A stretch of 39,337 nt of DNA from a virus, in the IMG/VR virus record IMGVR_UViG_3300009154_000111, positions 1-39,337 of that record. The stretch is one strand, 5' to 3'. Under the pieces are notes generated by a model that was given only the letters and a program-made list of their open reading frames with translations, was not told where the DNA came from and did no database searches. Positions 1 through 8,132 of this stretch are shown here, piece after piece. A program made the position numbers and the translations under genes. The stretch's first letter is position 1. Each line of letters starts with the position of its first letter.

Positions 1-423
1 AATGTGGTCTTCTAGATCTGGACCCTCAATATTGTCTTCAAGAGACTCTGATGAGAGTTCCCAGTCAAGACGAAGCTTGCGTGTTGTCAAAGAAACCTTT
101 GAGAAAGTTGCAGCTGCGTTTGTGAACTTAGCTGTGTCGTCAGAAGCGTTTACATAATCACGAGGATTATCTTCTGAAGCTACAGTCATAATTCTTTGAC
201 CTACTGAGACGCGATCAATTTCAGTTGTATTGCTACGCATACGGATTGTACGTGAAGCCTTTGCCAAAATAGTTGCATCCCACATGTAATCTAGGAAGCG
301 ATTAGCTTGATCTGGATATAGAAGTCCAGAACCGCTAAGTGTAGAAGTGTCTGTTGACGCTTGTACTCCGCTTGCACCAAGATTAGTTGTATCAATTACT
401 TTTTGTAATAGTTCATTACTCAT
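1..423 (-). CDS. Major capsid protein, N-terminal 141 residues (runs off the left edge)
   Basis: The reading frame opens at ATG 423 and is still open at base 1, so only the first 141 residues are here. It begins MSNELLQKVIDTTNLGA and continues with a segment reading LLYPDQANRFLDYMWDATIL, then a stretch on arginine-rich strands (RMRSNTTEIDRVSVGQRIM). This pattern is typical of the N-arm and E-loop side of HK97-fold phage major capsid proteins. Position supports the call: it lies directly downstream of the portal and protease/scaffold genes, 24 bases after the protease stop. A Shine-Dalgarno-like AAGGTGG precedes the ATG. The HK97 fold is inferred from gene order and general resemblance; the C-terminal P- and A-domains are outside the window. 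Confidence 0.8.
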   Translation of the reverse strand, partial: MSNELLQKVIDTTNLGASGVQASTDTSTLSGSGLLYPDQANRFLDYMWDATILAKASRTIRMRSNTTEIDRVSVGQRIMTVASEDNPRDYVNASDDTAKFTNAAATFSKVSLTTRKLRLDWELSSESLEDNIEGPDLEDHI

Positions 424-447
424 TTTTTATTTCACCACCTTATTTTT

Positions 448-957
448 TTATAGATTTTTAGTTAAGCTATTAACACCGAGGAAGTGTCCTTGCCATATAC
501 TTTTTTGGATTTTTGTTTCCTCTAGTGATCCGTTAAGATCGCTAGACTTCTTTACTGCTGTTGCGGATTCAAATCCGTTCAGCTTATTATCAACATAGTC
601 AATTTTACCGTACATATCAGTAATTGATTTGTTAATCTCTTCATGCTTAGCTTTGATTTCGTCAATCGCCTTTGACATTTCTGCCCTTGTTTCCTCAACA
701 ATGCGATAAACATCTTGAACTGTTGCTGCATGAGTTGCATAATTCTTTTCAATAGAATCATTAAAGAAGGTCTTAAGGTCAGTTACCATCTTTGTGAAAT
801 CAAGTGTATCCTCAACCTCTGAAATAGCAACAGCCTTTTCGATTGCTTCTCCTGCATCAACTGCTGGTGCTTCTGTAACTTCCGCTACTTCTTCAACAGC
901 TGGAGTTTCAACTTCAGTAACTTCGGTAGTTACTTCTGCGTTTGTTTCTTCTGTCAT
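448..957 (-). CDS. Putative nested in-frame scaffold protein (internal start within the protease gene)
   Basis: Inside the protease-scaffold gene, at codon 290, an ATG (955-957) is preceded at 6 nt by a perfect AAGGAGGT. This is one of the best ribosome-binding sites in the window, whereas the full-length gene has none. Translation from here is in frame and gives 169 residues: an acidic N-terminus (MTEETNAEVTTEVTEVETP), a helical coiled-coil-like body and a basic C-terminus, the usual make-up of a capsid scaffold. Known precedent is phage lambda, where scaffold Nu3 is made from an in-frame start inside protease gene C. That the site is used here is inference; the GGA GGT codons also encode Gly-Gly in the long protein. 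Confidence 0.5.
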   Translation of the reverse strand: MTEETNAEVTTEVTEVETPAVEEVAEVTEAPAVDAGEAIEKAVAISEVEDTLDFTKMVTDLKTFFNDSIEKNYATHAATVQDVYRIVEETRAEMSKAIDEIKAKHEEINKSITDMYGKIDYVDNKLNGFESATAVKKSSDLNGSLEETKIQKSIWQGHFLGVNSLTKNL

Positions 958-1824
958 TTCATTACCTCCTTCATTCTTCTTAATAGTCGCCGCATCAACT
1001 GTGATAGGCGAAACTTTTTTTGTTTTATTTTGATCTGGATAAAGATTGATTGCTGAGCTAGTGTCAATTACGCTTGTTGGAGCGGCTGTTTCTAAAGCTG
1101 AGTGTGTTGGGCCTGGAGCATCATCTTTTTTAAAGTAAGAATCAATTACTTTTTCAATTGCTTCAAATTTTTCTGAATCTGCTTGCTCAACCCAACCAAC
1201 ATTTGTCATTGAATCTCCGCATACAGAACAATTTTTTGCTATTTCTACTGATGTTGATGCAACTTCATCTTCTTTACACCAGTAAACATTTTCTAATGTC
1301 ATATTCTTTGCCATTTTTTGAATAGAAAAAAAGTTAGCAAGTGGATTTGCTGGTGAATCTACTAATGATAGTTCATGTAGATCGTAGTTATGAATAACTC
1401 TACGCTCTTCATCCCCGCCATCTGCTTTTTCCATTTTTGCATCTACAATATTTCCGCCAATTGAAAATCCTGAATAAGTTCCATCAAGAACTTTTTCCCA
1501 CGCATCTTGTGCGCCCTTAGAGATGTATGCTGTGACATAAACGCCACTATATTTCTTACCAGAAGCTTTATCAAAAAAAGCGTCTTCTTTAAAATCAATC
1601 ATCTTGCCTACAGCAGATGGACCATGCATTTCACGTATGTTGCCTCTAAAGCTTTCAAATGCTTTTTTGCTTGCTTCAGATGTAACAATATCCCCATGAC
1701 GGTCTACGTTATCTAATGAAGCAAATCCAGAAACAGTTCTCTTCTCCTTGTTAACCTTTGCAATAGGAAAGGATAAGGCCATTGATGATTCACTATTTTG
1801 CCAATACGTTTTTTGTAGTTCCAT
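448..1824 (-). CDS. Prohead protease fused to a scaffold domain (XkdF/HK97-protease-like)
   Basis: 458 residues. Residues about 15-165 form an HK97/XkdF-type capsid maturation protease: an opening VSGFASLDNVDRHGDIV, a candidate catalytic histidine at H67 (REMHGPSAVG), YSGFSIGG near 117, and the family signature HELSLVDSPANP with candidate nucleophile S153. A C..CG element near residues 182-205, continuing to NVGWVEQA, looks like a small metal-binding insertion. Residues about 290-330 are a Glu/Val/Ala-rich acidic linker. Residues 340-430 are helical and coiled-coil-like, as expected for a scaffold (delta) domain. No Shine-Dalgarno precedes ATG 1824; instead an extended -10 lies 11 nt upstream. 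The gene sits between portal and capsid. M15 (ATG 1782) is an alternative start. The scaffold part may also be made separately from an internal start. Confidence 0.85.
   Translation of the reverse strand: MELQKTYWQNSESSMALSFPIAKVNKEKRTVSGFASLDNVDRHGDIVTSEASKKAFESFRGNIREMHGPSAVGKMIDFKEDAFFDKASGKKYSGVYVTAYISKGAQDAWEKVLDGTYSGFSIGGNIVDAKMEKADGGDEERRVIHNYDLHELSLVDSPANPLANFFSIQKMAKNMTLENVYWCKEDEVASTSVEIAKNCSVCGDSMTNVGWVEQADSEKFEAIEKVIDSYFKKDDAPGPTHSALETAAPTSVIDTSSAINLYPDQNKTKKVSPITVDAATIKKNEGGNEMTEETNAEVTTEVTEVETPAVEEVAEVTEAPAVDAGEAIEKAVAISEVEDTLDFTKMVTDLKTFFNDSIEKNYATHAATVQDVYRIVEETRAEMSKAIDEIKAKHEEINKSITDMYGKIDYVDNKLNGFESATAVKKSSDLNGSLEETKIQKSIWQGHFLGVNSLTKNL
964..971 (-). promoter_or_regulatory. 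Internal consensus ribosome binding site (AAGGAGGT)
   Basis: AAGGAGGT on the minus strand, followed by AATGAA and then ATG 957, inside the protease coding sequence. Length and spacing are ideal for initiating the nested scaffold product. Confidence 0.55.
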
Positions 1825-1835
1825 ATATAATTTAA

Positions 1836-1844
1836 ATAATAGCA
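1836..1844 (-). promoter_or_regulatory. Extended -10 promoter of the protease/capsid genes
   Basis: Minus strand TGC-TATTAT, an extended -10 hexamer, ends 11 nt before ATG 1824. A transcript starting about 7 nt downstream would carry a leader of only a few bases. The gene has no Shine-Dalgarno, which fits near-leaderless translation. No convincing -35 is visible. Confidence 0.4.
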
Positions 1845-1878
1845 GTATTTATAATTAACTCATAATTTACAGTAGTTA

Positions 1879-3456
1879 TTATTTTACTTTTCTACCCTCA
1901 CCTTGAGCATTTCTTCCGCCCCCTGATTTGTCTGGTGCATTTAGATTTCTTTGGGTGTCACGTTCTCTATTGCCATCCATTCTTGCATCTGCTGCTTGTT
2001 GTGGCTTTAGCTCCAAAGGATCATCTCCGCCTTCAATTGGGGCTAAGCCCTTTCTTGAACGAACTTCATTTGGAAGAATTACCTTGTCTTTAAGATAAGT
2101 ATCATCAATTCTTGCCATTGTTTCTTCATCTGTAAGAGACAATTCTTCAAATCTAAGCATAAATGCGTCTGTAAACTCAGCTAAAATCTTGTTAAGCTTG
2201 TACTCAAGTTCTTCTTGCATTGGACGACACACTTGCTCTTTAAATGTTTTATCCGCATCCTTAGCGTTTGCCAATGAGACTCCTGCAGGCATACCAATTT
2301 TAGAAATTGGCACACGATGAGCAATAAGGATACGATCTCTATTTTCTATGGCATAGTTATTAAATGAAGAGTCTTGTATTCCCGCCTCAACTGGCTCCAT
2401 CTTAAATTCAACACGACTATTTTCGCCATCCGATGGAAGAGGAATATAGAGCGTTCTGTGGTTACGGCCTTTAAGCCCAGTCTGAAAAAACTCAAGAAGC
2501 TTACGCTCTGACTCTGCACTTAACTTGGCACCCTTTACAGTAATAATATAGCGTGGCACTGCTTTGTTTTCAAAATAATCTAAATTAAATCTTTGTGCAA
2601 ACTCATCACCAGCTACAGCATTTTTTGCAGATAAAATATCTGGTACACCGTAGTATGTATTTGATGGTGTAAACTTTTTAAAATGAATTACTTCGTTTGG
2701 CTGTGGGTCTGTTCCAATTTGATCTGGAGTTTCTGTATCTCCAAAATTTCTAAAGAATGTATAACGATTATATACAACCTGCACAAAGCCATCACGGTGA
2801 CGACGAATACGCATAGTTGTTGTTGGGATATGTCCCAGATAGCCAATTTTTCCTGTAGCTGTACGACCAACTTCAAGATAAGCGTTACCTGTTGACTCTA
2901 AATCTGTATATACTTTTTTCATATTTTCTGTAAAAGAATCATCTGAATTCATTGATTCAAGAAAATCACGAAGCTCAACTTTTGCTGCTTCAATTTTTGT
3001 GCGTAGCTTGTCAAGCTTCTTTGGATCATCAATAACATCTTGTACTTTTTGAGTTACTTTAAATGTTTCTTCAAATTTATACCCCAGCCCAATTACGTTT
3101 GCAACTTTGGCATTAACTGCTGAATGGTGATAGGGGGACACATCATAAAGTTGTGATAAATAAAGCATGTTAAATGGAGGCTGAACAATCTGAAATAAAG
3201 AATAGCCTGTAAGATCAAGCGGATCAAGCTTTTTAGATTTTGCATCATCTATGCCAGAAAAAGACTTTTCAAGCCTATTAGCTTGACGACGGATATTTGG
3301 ATTAAGCCCGTCCATCTTTTTAATATCATCCCAAGATTTAGAAAACGGATCTTCAAATGCTTCTGATGTAGAGCCACCAAATCCAAAGTCTACGTTTGAT
3401 CTAACTTGTACTTCGTTTTCTTCGTTATCGTCCATGATTGTTACGTTGTGTTCCAT
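1879..3456 (-). CDS. Phage portal protein (PBSX/HK97-like family)
   Basis: 525 residues, normal for a portal. It forms the dodecameric DNA entry ring at the capsid vertex. Features matching PBSX-type portals are: the early PPFNMLYLSQLYDVSPYHHS segment (residues about 94-112, the region reading 'PP...L..L...S..H..AV..K'); the EVIHFKKFTPSNTYYGVP motif near residue 255; the following DILSAKNAVAGDEFAQRFN and YFENKAVPRYIITVKG; and the late helical HRVPISKIGMP region with a long acidic/Lys C-terminal tail (ELKPQQAADARMDGNRERD). The start codon overlaps the upstream stop as TAATG, so translation is probably coupled to the 112-aa gene. Protease and capsid follow downstream. Confidence 0.9.
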   Translation of the reverse strand: MEHNVTIMDDNEENEVQVRSNVDFGFGGSTSEAFEDPFSKSWDDIKKMDGLNPNIRRQANRLEKSFSGIDDAKSKKLDPLDLTGYSLFQIVQPPFNMLYLSQLYDVSPYHHSAVNAKVANVIGLGYKFEETFKVTQKVQDVIDDPKKLDKLRTKIEAAKVELRDFLESMNSDDSFTENMKKVYTDLESTGNAYLEVGRTATGKIGYLGHIPTTTMRIRRHRDGFVQVVYNRYTFFRNFGDTETPDQIGTDPQPNEVIHFKKFTPSNTYYGVPDILSAKNAVAGDEFAQRFNLDYFENKAVPRYIITVKGAKLSAESERKLLEFFQTGLKGRNHRTLYIPLPSDGENSRVEFKMEPVEAGIQDSSFNNYAIENRDRILIAHRVPISKIGMPAGVSLANAKDADKTFKEQVCRPMQEELEYKLNKILAEFTDAFMLRFEELSLTDEETMARIDDTYLKDKVILPNEVRSRKGLAPIEGGDDPLELKPQQAADARMDGNRERDTQRNLNAPDKSGGGRNAQGEGRKVK

Positions 3457-3794
3457 TATCCTAGCTTCATCTCCCGCATTTCTTTAACATATTCCATCAT
3501 TGCAGGTGTGTCCTGTGTATCTGGAATTAAGCCTATATTTGATCTTGTTTTTTGTTCTTCAAGTTCATCATCTGTTACTGTTCTATGACCCGCAAAAAAG
3601 ATAGGCTTTCCTTCTGAAAGACCATGGTATTTAGCAACTTCTTTAATCTTTTTAATCTGCTTAATGTCACCTTTAAGTGACGGGACACAAAGATATCCGC
3701 CTTCATCGTCTATAACTAATGATTCATCGGGCATTTGCCACATATATAATCCCCAGTTGACTTCATCTACGGGGGTAATCTTCATTTTTCCCAT
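3456..3794 (-). CDS. Conserved-looking small protein upstream of the portal, function unknown
   Basis: 112 residues, acidic and soluble, with no membrane segment or signal peptide. It opens MGKMKITPVDEVNWGLYMWQ, then LVIDDEGGYLCVPSLKGD, a lysine-rich stretch (QIKKIKEVAKYHGL) and a C-terminal charged helix (MMEYVKEMREMKLG). It has no recognisable domain. Its stop overlaps the portal ATG by one base (TAATG), and position suggests a head-associated accessory protein. It has no Shine-Dalgarno; an extended -10 (TGGTATTAT) ends exactly 6 nt before the ATG, which would give a leaderless mRNA starting at the A of ATG. Met4 is an alternative start. Confidence 0.7.
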   Translation of the reverse strand: MGKMKITPVDEVNWGLYMWQMPDESLVIDDEGGYLCVPSLKGDIKQIKKIKEVAKYHGLSEGKPIFFAGHRTVTDDELEEQKTRSNIGLIPDTQDTPAMMEYVKEMREMKLG

Positions 3795-3800
3795 GTTGTT

Positions 3801-3809
3801 ATAATACCA
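3801..3809 (-). promoter_or_regulatory. Leaderless extended -10 promoter for the portal operon
   Basis: Minus strand TGG-TATTAT ends 6 nt before ATG 3794, so a normal transcription start would fall on the start codon. The downstream gene has no ribosome-binding site. This would be the promoter of the small gene-portal pair. Confidence 0.5.
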
Positions 3810-3854
3810 TTTTGTTTAGTTAAAGCCTAATAAATGTACTGATGACTGCCATTT

Positions 3855-5822
3855 TTAATATGTATGATCATGTGAAATGACAGCAAGACCGCCATTTAAG
3901 CTTGTAGGAGTTGATCCAATGTACTCAAGAATAGTGCCCAGCGTAGTTGTAGTATCATATACAATTGCAGTTTGTGTAGCAAGATATGAAAGGTATCTCG
4001 TTTGAACCTCTGTTGCACTTAAAGCGGTTGGGAACATGGTTATATATCCATACATTGCTTGCGGAGATGCTGATAAACCATCTGTGCTTCCATTAATGTA
4101 TATTGGATTAGTTGTTGATGTATTATAAACAAGTGTTATAAAATAAGTTGCCCCAGGCACTATAGCATATGAGTTTGTTGATTGTTGTACACCATTGATA
4201 TATAGGGTTGCATTAGCCCCTAGGTTGCTTGATAAGAGGTTTGAGCTACTGGATATAGATATATCTACACCCGATATAGTTGCAGTGTCTAAAACGGCTG
4301 CTGAGCTTGCGCTAGTTCCTGTGTATTTAAACCAAAATTCTATAGTTTTATAAGCAGTACTATTGGTTGATGTAATTACAGCTGATCCTGGATATCCCGT
4401 CCCAGGTGTTTGATTTACAAAATTAATGCCTAAATTCCTGTGTCTTGAAAGCAAATTATCTGTGTGCTCTTTAATCATATAGGTTGATCCAGTTGTAGGG
4501 GTCATAACAAATCCGCCTGAATCTGCTGCTATATTTAAAGTTTTATAAATTTTAATTGAAAGATTATCTAGTCTTGGCTGGGTGCTTAAAGAAGTATCTG
4601 GTGAATACATTTGTACTTTAATTAATAAACTTGCACTTGCATTGTTAAGCGAATTTTGTAAAAAGAAAGGAACTAGTTCATTGCTTAATACCTCATACCA
4701 TGTTGTTCCATTATCATAAGATGAATAAACCTTTATGCTTTTATTCCCGCCTGTTGTTACATTTGAAGTTGCAGTATCCCAATAAATACTTATTCCAACA
4801 AAGCTTATGGTGTTGATTAATGGAAAGTTATAGTACCAAGTACCAGTTAATGTGCTGGCTGTAGTAGTTTGTTTAATCGTTATTCCGCCGTTATCTGGAA
4901 CAAGATCTACATATGAGCCTTGATCATAATCTTTTGAAGAACTAAATCTTCTTTCCATATGTATCATTTCACTTCTTGATTTAATATCAAAATGATAAGC
5001 ATTACCTTGTTGTGCAAAATGGTCTGGTCCAGAATCTGTGTTTGCCCAATATATATGATTATCAATTTCTTTTTTAGAAAGCTTATATGTGTAAAAAGCA
5101 AGATCATTTATTGTAAATGATTTACCTGTTGGGGCTGGCCCTAACTTATACTTTACATAAGTATTTGTAGTCATTGTAAATTTATCATTTTTTGGTATCA
5201 TAACAGATTCATCTGATACGCCATCTGCCATAATTTCAATATTTTTTTCATTATAAGAAAGATATATGTGAACTTTTTTATCCCATGAATACATACGCTT
5301 TTTAGTTGTATATGAGCTTGTGGCAGTATTTACAGTAAAATAAATATAATCATTTTGAGCATATGCTTCAGCAATTACGGTTGTATCATTTACAACGCTA
5401 AATAGATTTGTTTTAGCATCTGGTGCTTCTGAAAATAATGCCCAGAATTCTATTCCAAATATCCCGCCTTCATAATTTTTATCAAAAAAACTATATGTAT
5501 CAAAAATACTTATAATTGAATTATCATTAAGCTTGCAACCATTAATTGTTGAATCGCTAAAAAGACGGGAGTTAAGGGTTAAAATATCTAAGAAAGTTGG
5601 TAATTGAGATCCAAAACCAACAGCAGCATGATTACCACTTACAGATATATCTTCAAAAGTAATAGATCCAGCTTCATATGCATATGTAGCTTCAGAATTT
5701 AACCATTGTTGATATGTTGCGTATTGCTCAAGTACAGTAGCATAGGTGCGGTAGGTAAAGGTACCTGTTAAAGGCTAATAGGCTACAGGATCATCTCTAA
5801 GTACAGCTTCTTTATATGACAT
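3855..5822 (-). CDS. LamG/concanavalin-like tail protein, interrupted by an in-frame amber codon
   Basis: One frame runs unbroken from ATG 5822 to TAA 3855 (655 codons) except for a TAG at codon 16. It reads MSYKEAVLRDDPVAY-stop-PLTGTFTYRTY. Many phage LamG-like proteins open with D.PVAYW.L, so the stop replaces the expected Trp (TGG to TAG). After it, 639 sense codons continue with coherent protein. A first beta-sandwich includes IFGIEFWALFSEAP, IYLSYNEKNIEIMADGV and the closing INDLAFYTYKLSKKEIDNH. A second copy has YKTIEFWFKYTG, LYINGVQQS and YGYITMFPTALSATEVQTRY. The first Met after the stop is at 5294; it has no ribosome-binding site and lies mid-domain. ATG 5822 has a TATAAT 7 nt upstream. 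The gene is either newly broken, a strain variant, or read through. The likely role is a tail or virion-surface carbohydrate binder. Confidence 0.75.
5775..5777 (-). other. In-frame TAG at codon 16, at the expected conserved Trp
   Basis: Minus-strand codons read GCC TAT TAG CCT TTA. A single G-to-A change would convert TGG to TAG. TAG is an ordinary terminator elsewhere in this window (genes ending at 8133, 16436, 26832 and 39134), so global reassignment of TAG is unlikely. Confidence 0.8.
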
Positions 5823-5829
5823 ATAATCT

Positions 5830-5860
5830 ATTATACCTTTTTAATAAATTAAAGCGTTAA
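5830..5860 (-). promoter_or_regulatory. Leaderless promoter of the LamG-like gene
   Basis: Minus strand TTAACG (5855-5860), a 19-nt spacer and a perfect TATAAT (5830-5835), 7 nt before ATG 5822. Transcription would begin at or next to the start codon. This independently supports 5822 as the true start, and so supports the TAG being internal to the gene. Confidence 0.5.
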
Positions 5861-5889
5861 ATTCTTAGGTATGTCATGGTTAATTAAGT

Positions 5890-6459
5890 TTAATACTTGT
5901 CTATTAGCAGGTTCGCGTTGACAACTGACCTTACAGAGTGTTTTTGAGGAGGGGTTATGGCGTGAAAATGCCTACCGTCCACAACAAACGCCGCGCCTCT
6001 TTTAGGGGATATTGAGTGCATAATCGTAAGAGGGGGCTTAATAATCTGACCAGTAAACGTATCCTCATATAAAACTGTATCCCCATCACTATCGTGCAGG
6101 TAATACAAAAATATTAAATGCGGGTCGTCCCTGTCTACGTGTGGGTATAGCGACCCAGTCTTAAAAGTATGAGGGGTTACGTTAAGTTTTACCCTACCAA
6201 GGGAGGTATAAGCTATGCCGTGTTTTATACAGAACTTATCAATTAGCCACTTAAAGTCTTTGTGTATAGGTGAACCTTCAGGTATTCCAGCTGAAAAATA
6301 AGGTACATCTTTTTTACGTGTATTTACAACACCAGGGTGGTCTACGTCGTTACTTTGAGTTCCTTTAAAATAGCACCAAGGTGTATCTACAGAATAGAAA
6401 AGGTCGTCTACAAAACGCATTTCGTCTTCGGTAAGGAAGTCATCATCGTATATAAACAT
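5890..6459 (-). CDS. 2OG-Fe(II) oxygenase (prolyl-4-hydroxylase-like fold)
   Basis: 189 residues. It carries the iron-binding triad of 2-oxoglutarate dioxygenases: HxD at H107/D109 (SLYPHVDRDDPH), followed by LIFLYYLHDSDGDTVLYED; a distal histidine in GRHFHAITPP (H164 or H166); and an arginine for 2OG binding near R177 (SVRSVVNANL). Such enzymes hydroxylate or otherwise oxidise proteins, sugars or small molecules; the substrate here is unknown. It overlaps the upstream 231-aa gene as TAATG, is last of the enzyme island, and is one of four oxygenases in it. Its sequence differs most from the other three, which share a G.RY....W ending that this one lacks. Confidence 0.85.
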   Translation of the reverse strand: MFIYDDDFLTEDEMRFVDDLFYSVDTPWCYFKGTQSNDVDHPGVVNTRKKDVPYFSAGIPEGSPIHKDFKWLIDKFCIKHGIAYTSLGRVKLNVTPHTFKTGSLYPHVDRDDPHLIFLYYLHDSDGDTVLYEDTFTGQIIKPPLTIMHSISPKRGAAFVVDGRHFHAITPPQKHSVRSVVNANLLIDKY

Positions 6460-7154
6460 TATTTGTAAACCTTACGTTCCCAGTAAAGCTTTTTATACAC
6501 CCCACTAGGCTCAGTTCTAAAAACATCCCCAACGTGTTGTTTAGCGTGTGCCTCTTGGTCCGTAAGCATACTTATATTGCTTTTCCAAAGCTCTCTTTTA
6601 AAAGGTATTATTTGAACGTAGGGGGTACCTTTTGGTATTACACCTTTAAAACTTCTTTTTAAGAATAAAGGAACGTTTCCAGGCGTATCCATTTTATCGT
6701 TTTCAATAATACCGTTAGTTACAACCCAAGGTAAATCAAACCTATTTAATGGGCTTACGTATAAAGCGCTATATCCTTCAGGCAAGCTAACCCCCCACTG
6801 AGGCAGCACCGCTATATGATGAGGGTAGCAGTCATCTGGGGCGCTAAATCCTTTCATTTCTGGGCGAACCTCAATAAAAGTTTTATATTTTTCATCAATT
6901 GATACGTGAATATCATCGCCATCCACTTCTATTAAAATATCAGTAGGTGTTACAAAACAATAACCCAGTGACATAGCGTCAAAGAACGGCATACAAGCTT
7001 TAAACGTTGGTTTATTTACGTCGCCCTCTAAATAACGTTCCGCTTCTCTGTACCAGTGGGGTAGTGAATAGAGTGCGGTAATAGGGTTATTTGGGTCGTC
7101 TTGGAGCTTATTATCAAATGAATAAAAAGTAATCTCTTTATCTGTAGGTTTCAC
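6459..7154 (-). CDS. Unknown protein, possibly DUF6065-like
   Basis: About 231 residues from GTG 7154, which has AGAGG 9 nt upstream. An ATG at 7193 would add 13 residues but lacks a ribosome-binding site and overlaps the upstream gene by 56 bases. Visible features are KEITFYSFDNKL at the N-terminus, a beta-rich middle (DILIEVDGDDIHVSIDEKY), LPWVVTNGIIENDK, then FKGVIPKGTPYVQIIPFKRELW. The last element resembles the 'P.GTP..Q.IPFKRE.W' region I associate with DUF6065 proteins of phages and cyanobacteria, but this is from memory. No catalytic motif is evident. It is coupled to the downstream oxygenase by TAATG, so it probably works in the same pathway. Confidence 0.65.
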   Translation of the reverse strand: MKPTDKEITFYSFDNKLQDDPNNPITALYSLPHWYREAERYLEGDVNKPTFKACMPFFDAMSLGYCFVTPTDILIEVDGDDIHVSIDEKYKTFIEVRPEMKGFSAPDDCYPHHIAVLPQWGVSLPEGYSALYVSPLNRFDLPWVVTNGIIENDKMDTPGNVPLFLKRSFKGVIPKGTPYVQIIPFKRELWKSNISMLTDQEAHAKQHVGDVFRTEPSGVYKKLYWERKVYK

Positions 7155-7506
7155 CGAATATGTCCTCTGGGTAGCTGTAATCAACAGAATCATAATAGCG
7201 TGTTAGCTTTGGGCTATTTTCTTGAATATACTGCAACACGTCCATAGTGTTATCAAATTTTAACGATAACTGTGTTAAATGTTCCGCAGCCTCATTATGA
7301 AAAGACTTAGCCTCCTCTTCGGAAGAATGAAGATTATAAAACAATATTTTAAGGTGTGAAATTTTTCCTTCATGCTCTGAAGGAAGAAGAGCAGTTTCAT
7401 ATTTATTGTTTATTAATTTAATAGTATTTAATCTAAAGTAAATACGGTCGTCAAACTTCAATAAAGTTTTTAATTCCCAATGATTTATAGTCGGATCATA
7501 TGCCAT
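7138..7506 (-). CDS. Unknown acidic 122-aa protein in the oxygenase operon
   Basis: Soluble, without signal peptide or membrane segment. It starts MAYDPTINHWELKTLLKFDD and has a helical centre (SSEEEAKSFHNEAAEHLTQL), ending YSYPEDIFGETYR. It is not recognised. It begins 3 bases after the stop of the upstream oxygenase and overlaps the start of the next gene, so it is a member of the enzyme-island operon. Similar short acidic proteins beside phage oxygenases may be partners, but that is conjecture. Confidence 0.65.
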   Translation of the reverse strand: MAYDPTINHWELKTLLKFDDRIYFRLNTIKLINNKYETALLPSEHEGKISHLKILFYNLHSSEEEAKSFHNEAAEHLTQLSLKFDNTMDVLQYIQENSPKLTRYYDSVDYSYPEDIFGETYR

Positions 7507-7509
7507 TTT

Positions 7510-8130
7510 TTATACCTCTTGTTCTAACTTATCCTCATGGTTTGCGTATTCCGTCCAAAAACTAGAAATAGTATAGCGGGTGCCGTTCAATACCCTTTTA
7601 ACTCCATGAGAGTGGTGCACATCCCCTGGAAAAAAAGCAAGCATGCCCGGTTTAACGGGGATAGAAATGCCGTGTTGGGGAAAATGAATATCTCCCCCCT
7701 CAAAATCATCGTTTAAATATAAAACGCAACCCACCTGTCGCCAGTTATACACATGCGGCTCTAACCCATAGTTTTCAAAGTCTGAGTGGGCTGGTTGAAC
7801 GTATCCGTGGGGCCACTTAATTAAATTTAAACTGTCGGCGTATACAACATCAAGGTTATAAACTTTCATTATCTCGTGTTTAATCCTTGTTCTTAAGTTA
7901 ACTAATTTATTAAAAATGTCAATGTCATAAGGTGTCCCTAACCCCTTTCCAATGGATTTAAGATTTGCAGCGCCCATAAATCTATTAGACCACTGGCTGT
8001 AGGGGTCACCCGTAGAGTCCCCCATATCCCAAAGACCATTAGTATCTAAATACTTTTGATAGTTTATAAATAAATCAATTTCTTCTTTTTTTATAAAATC
8101 GTGGATAACTATTATGTCCTCTTTAGCCAT
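7510..8130 (-). CDS. 2OG-Fe(II) oxygenase
   Basis: 206 residues. All cofactor ligands are visible: H115/D117 (VQPAHSDFENYG), distal H175 (VHHSHGVKRV) and R185 (NGTRYTISSFW), on a double-stranded beta-helix pattern (VGCVLYLNDDFEGGDIHFP). This is the classical P4H-type set, close in layout to the next gene upstream, suggesting an old duplication. The gene starts 2 nt after the upstream oxygenase's TAG. The substrate is unknown. An N-terminal helix (KKEEIDLFINYQKYL) is typical of phage members. Confidence 0.88.
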   Translation of the reverse strand: MAKEDIIVIHDFIKKEEIDLFINYQKYLDTNGLWDMGDSTGDPYSQWSNRFMGAANLKSIGKGLGTPYDIDIFNKLVNLRTRIKHEIMKVYNLDVVYADSLNLIKWPHGYVQPAHSDFENYGLEPHVYNWRQVGCVLYLNDDFEGGDIHFPQHGISIPVKPGMLAFFPGDVHHSHGVKRVLNGTRYTISSFWTEYANHEDKLEQEV

Positions 8131-8132
8131 AT

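Noticed and set aside
3855-5294. Treating the LamG-like gene as a 479-aa protein starting at 5294
   Set aside because: Met177 is mid-domain without a ribosome-binding site. The 160 upstream codons encode coherent sequence in the same frame, and a promoter sits 7 nt before ATG 5822.
7154-7193. ATG 7193 as the start of the 231-aa unknown
   Set aside because: No ribosome-binding site and a 56-base overlap with the upstream gene; GTG 7154 has AGAGG at 9 nt. The choice is not certain.
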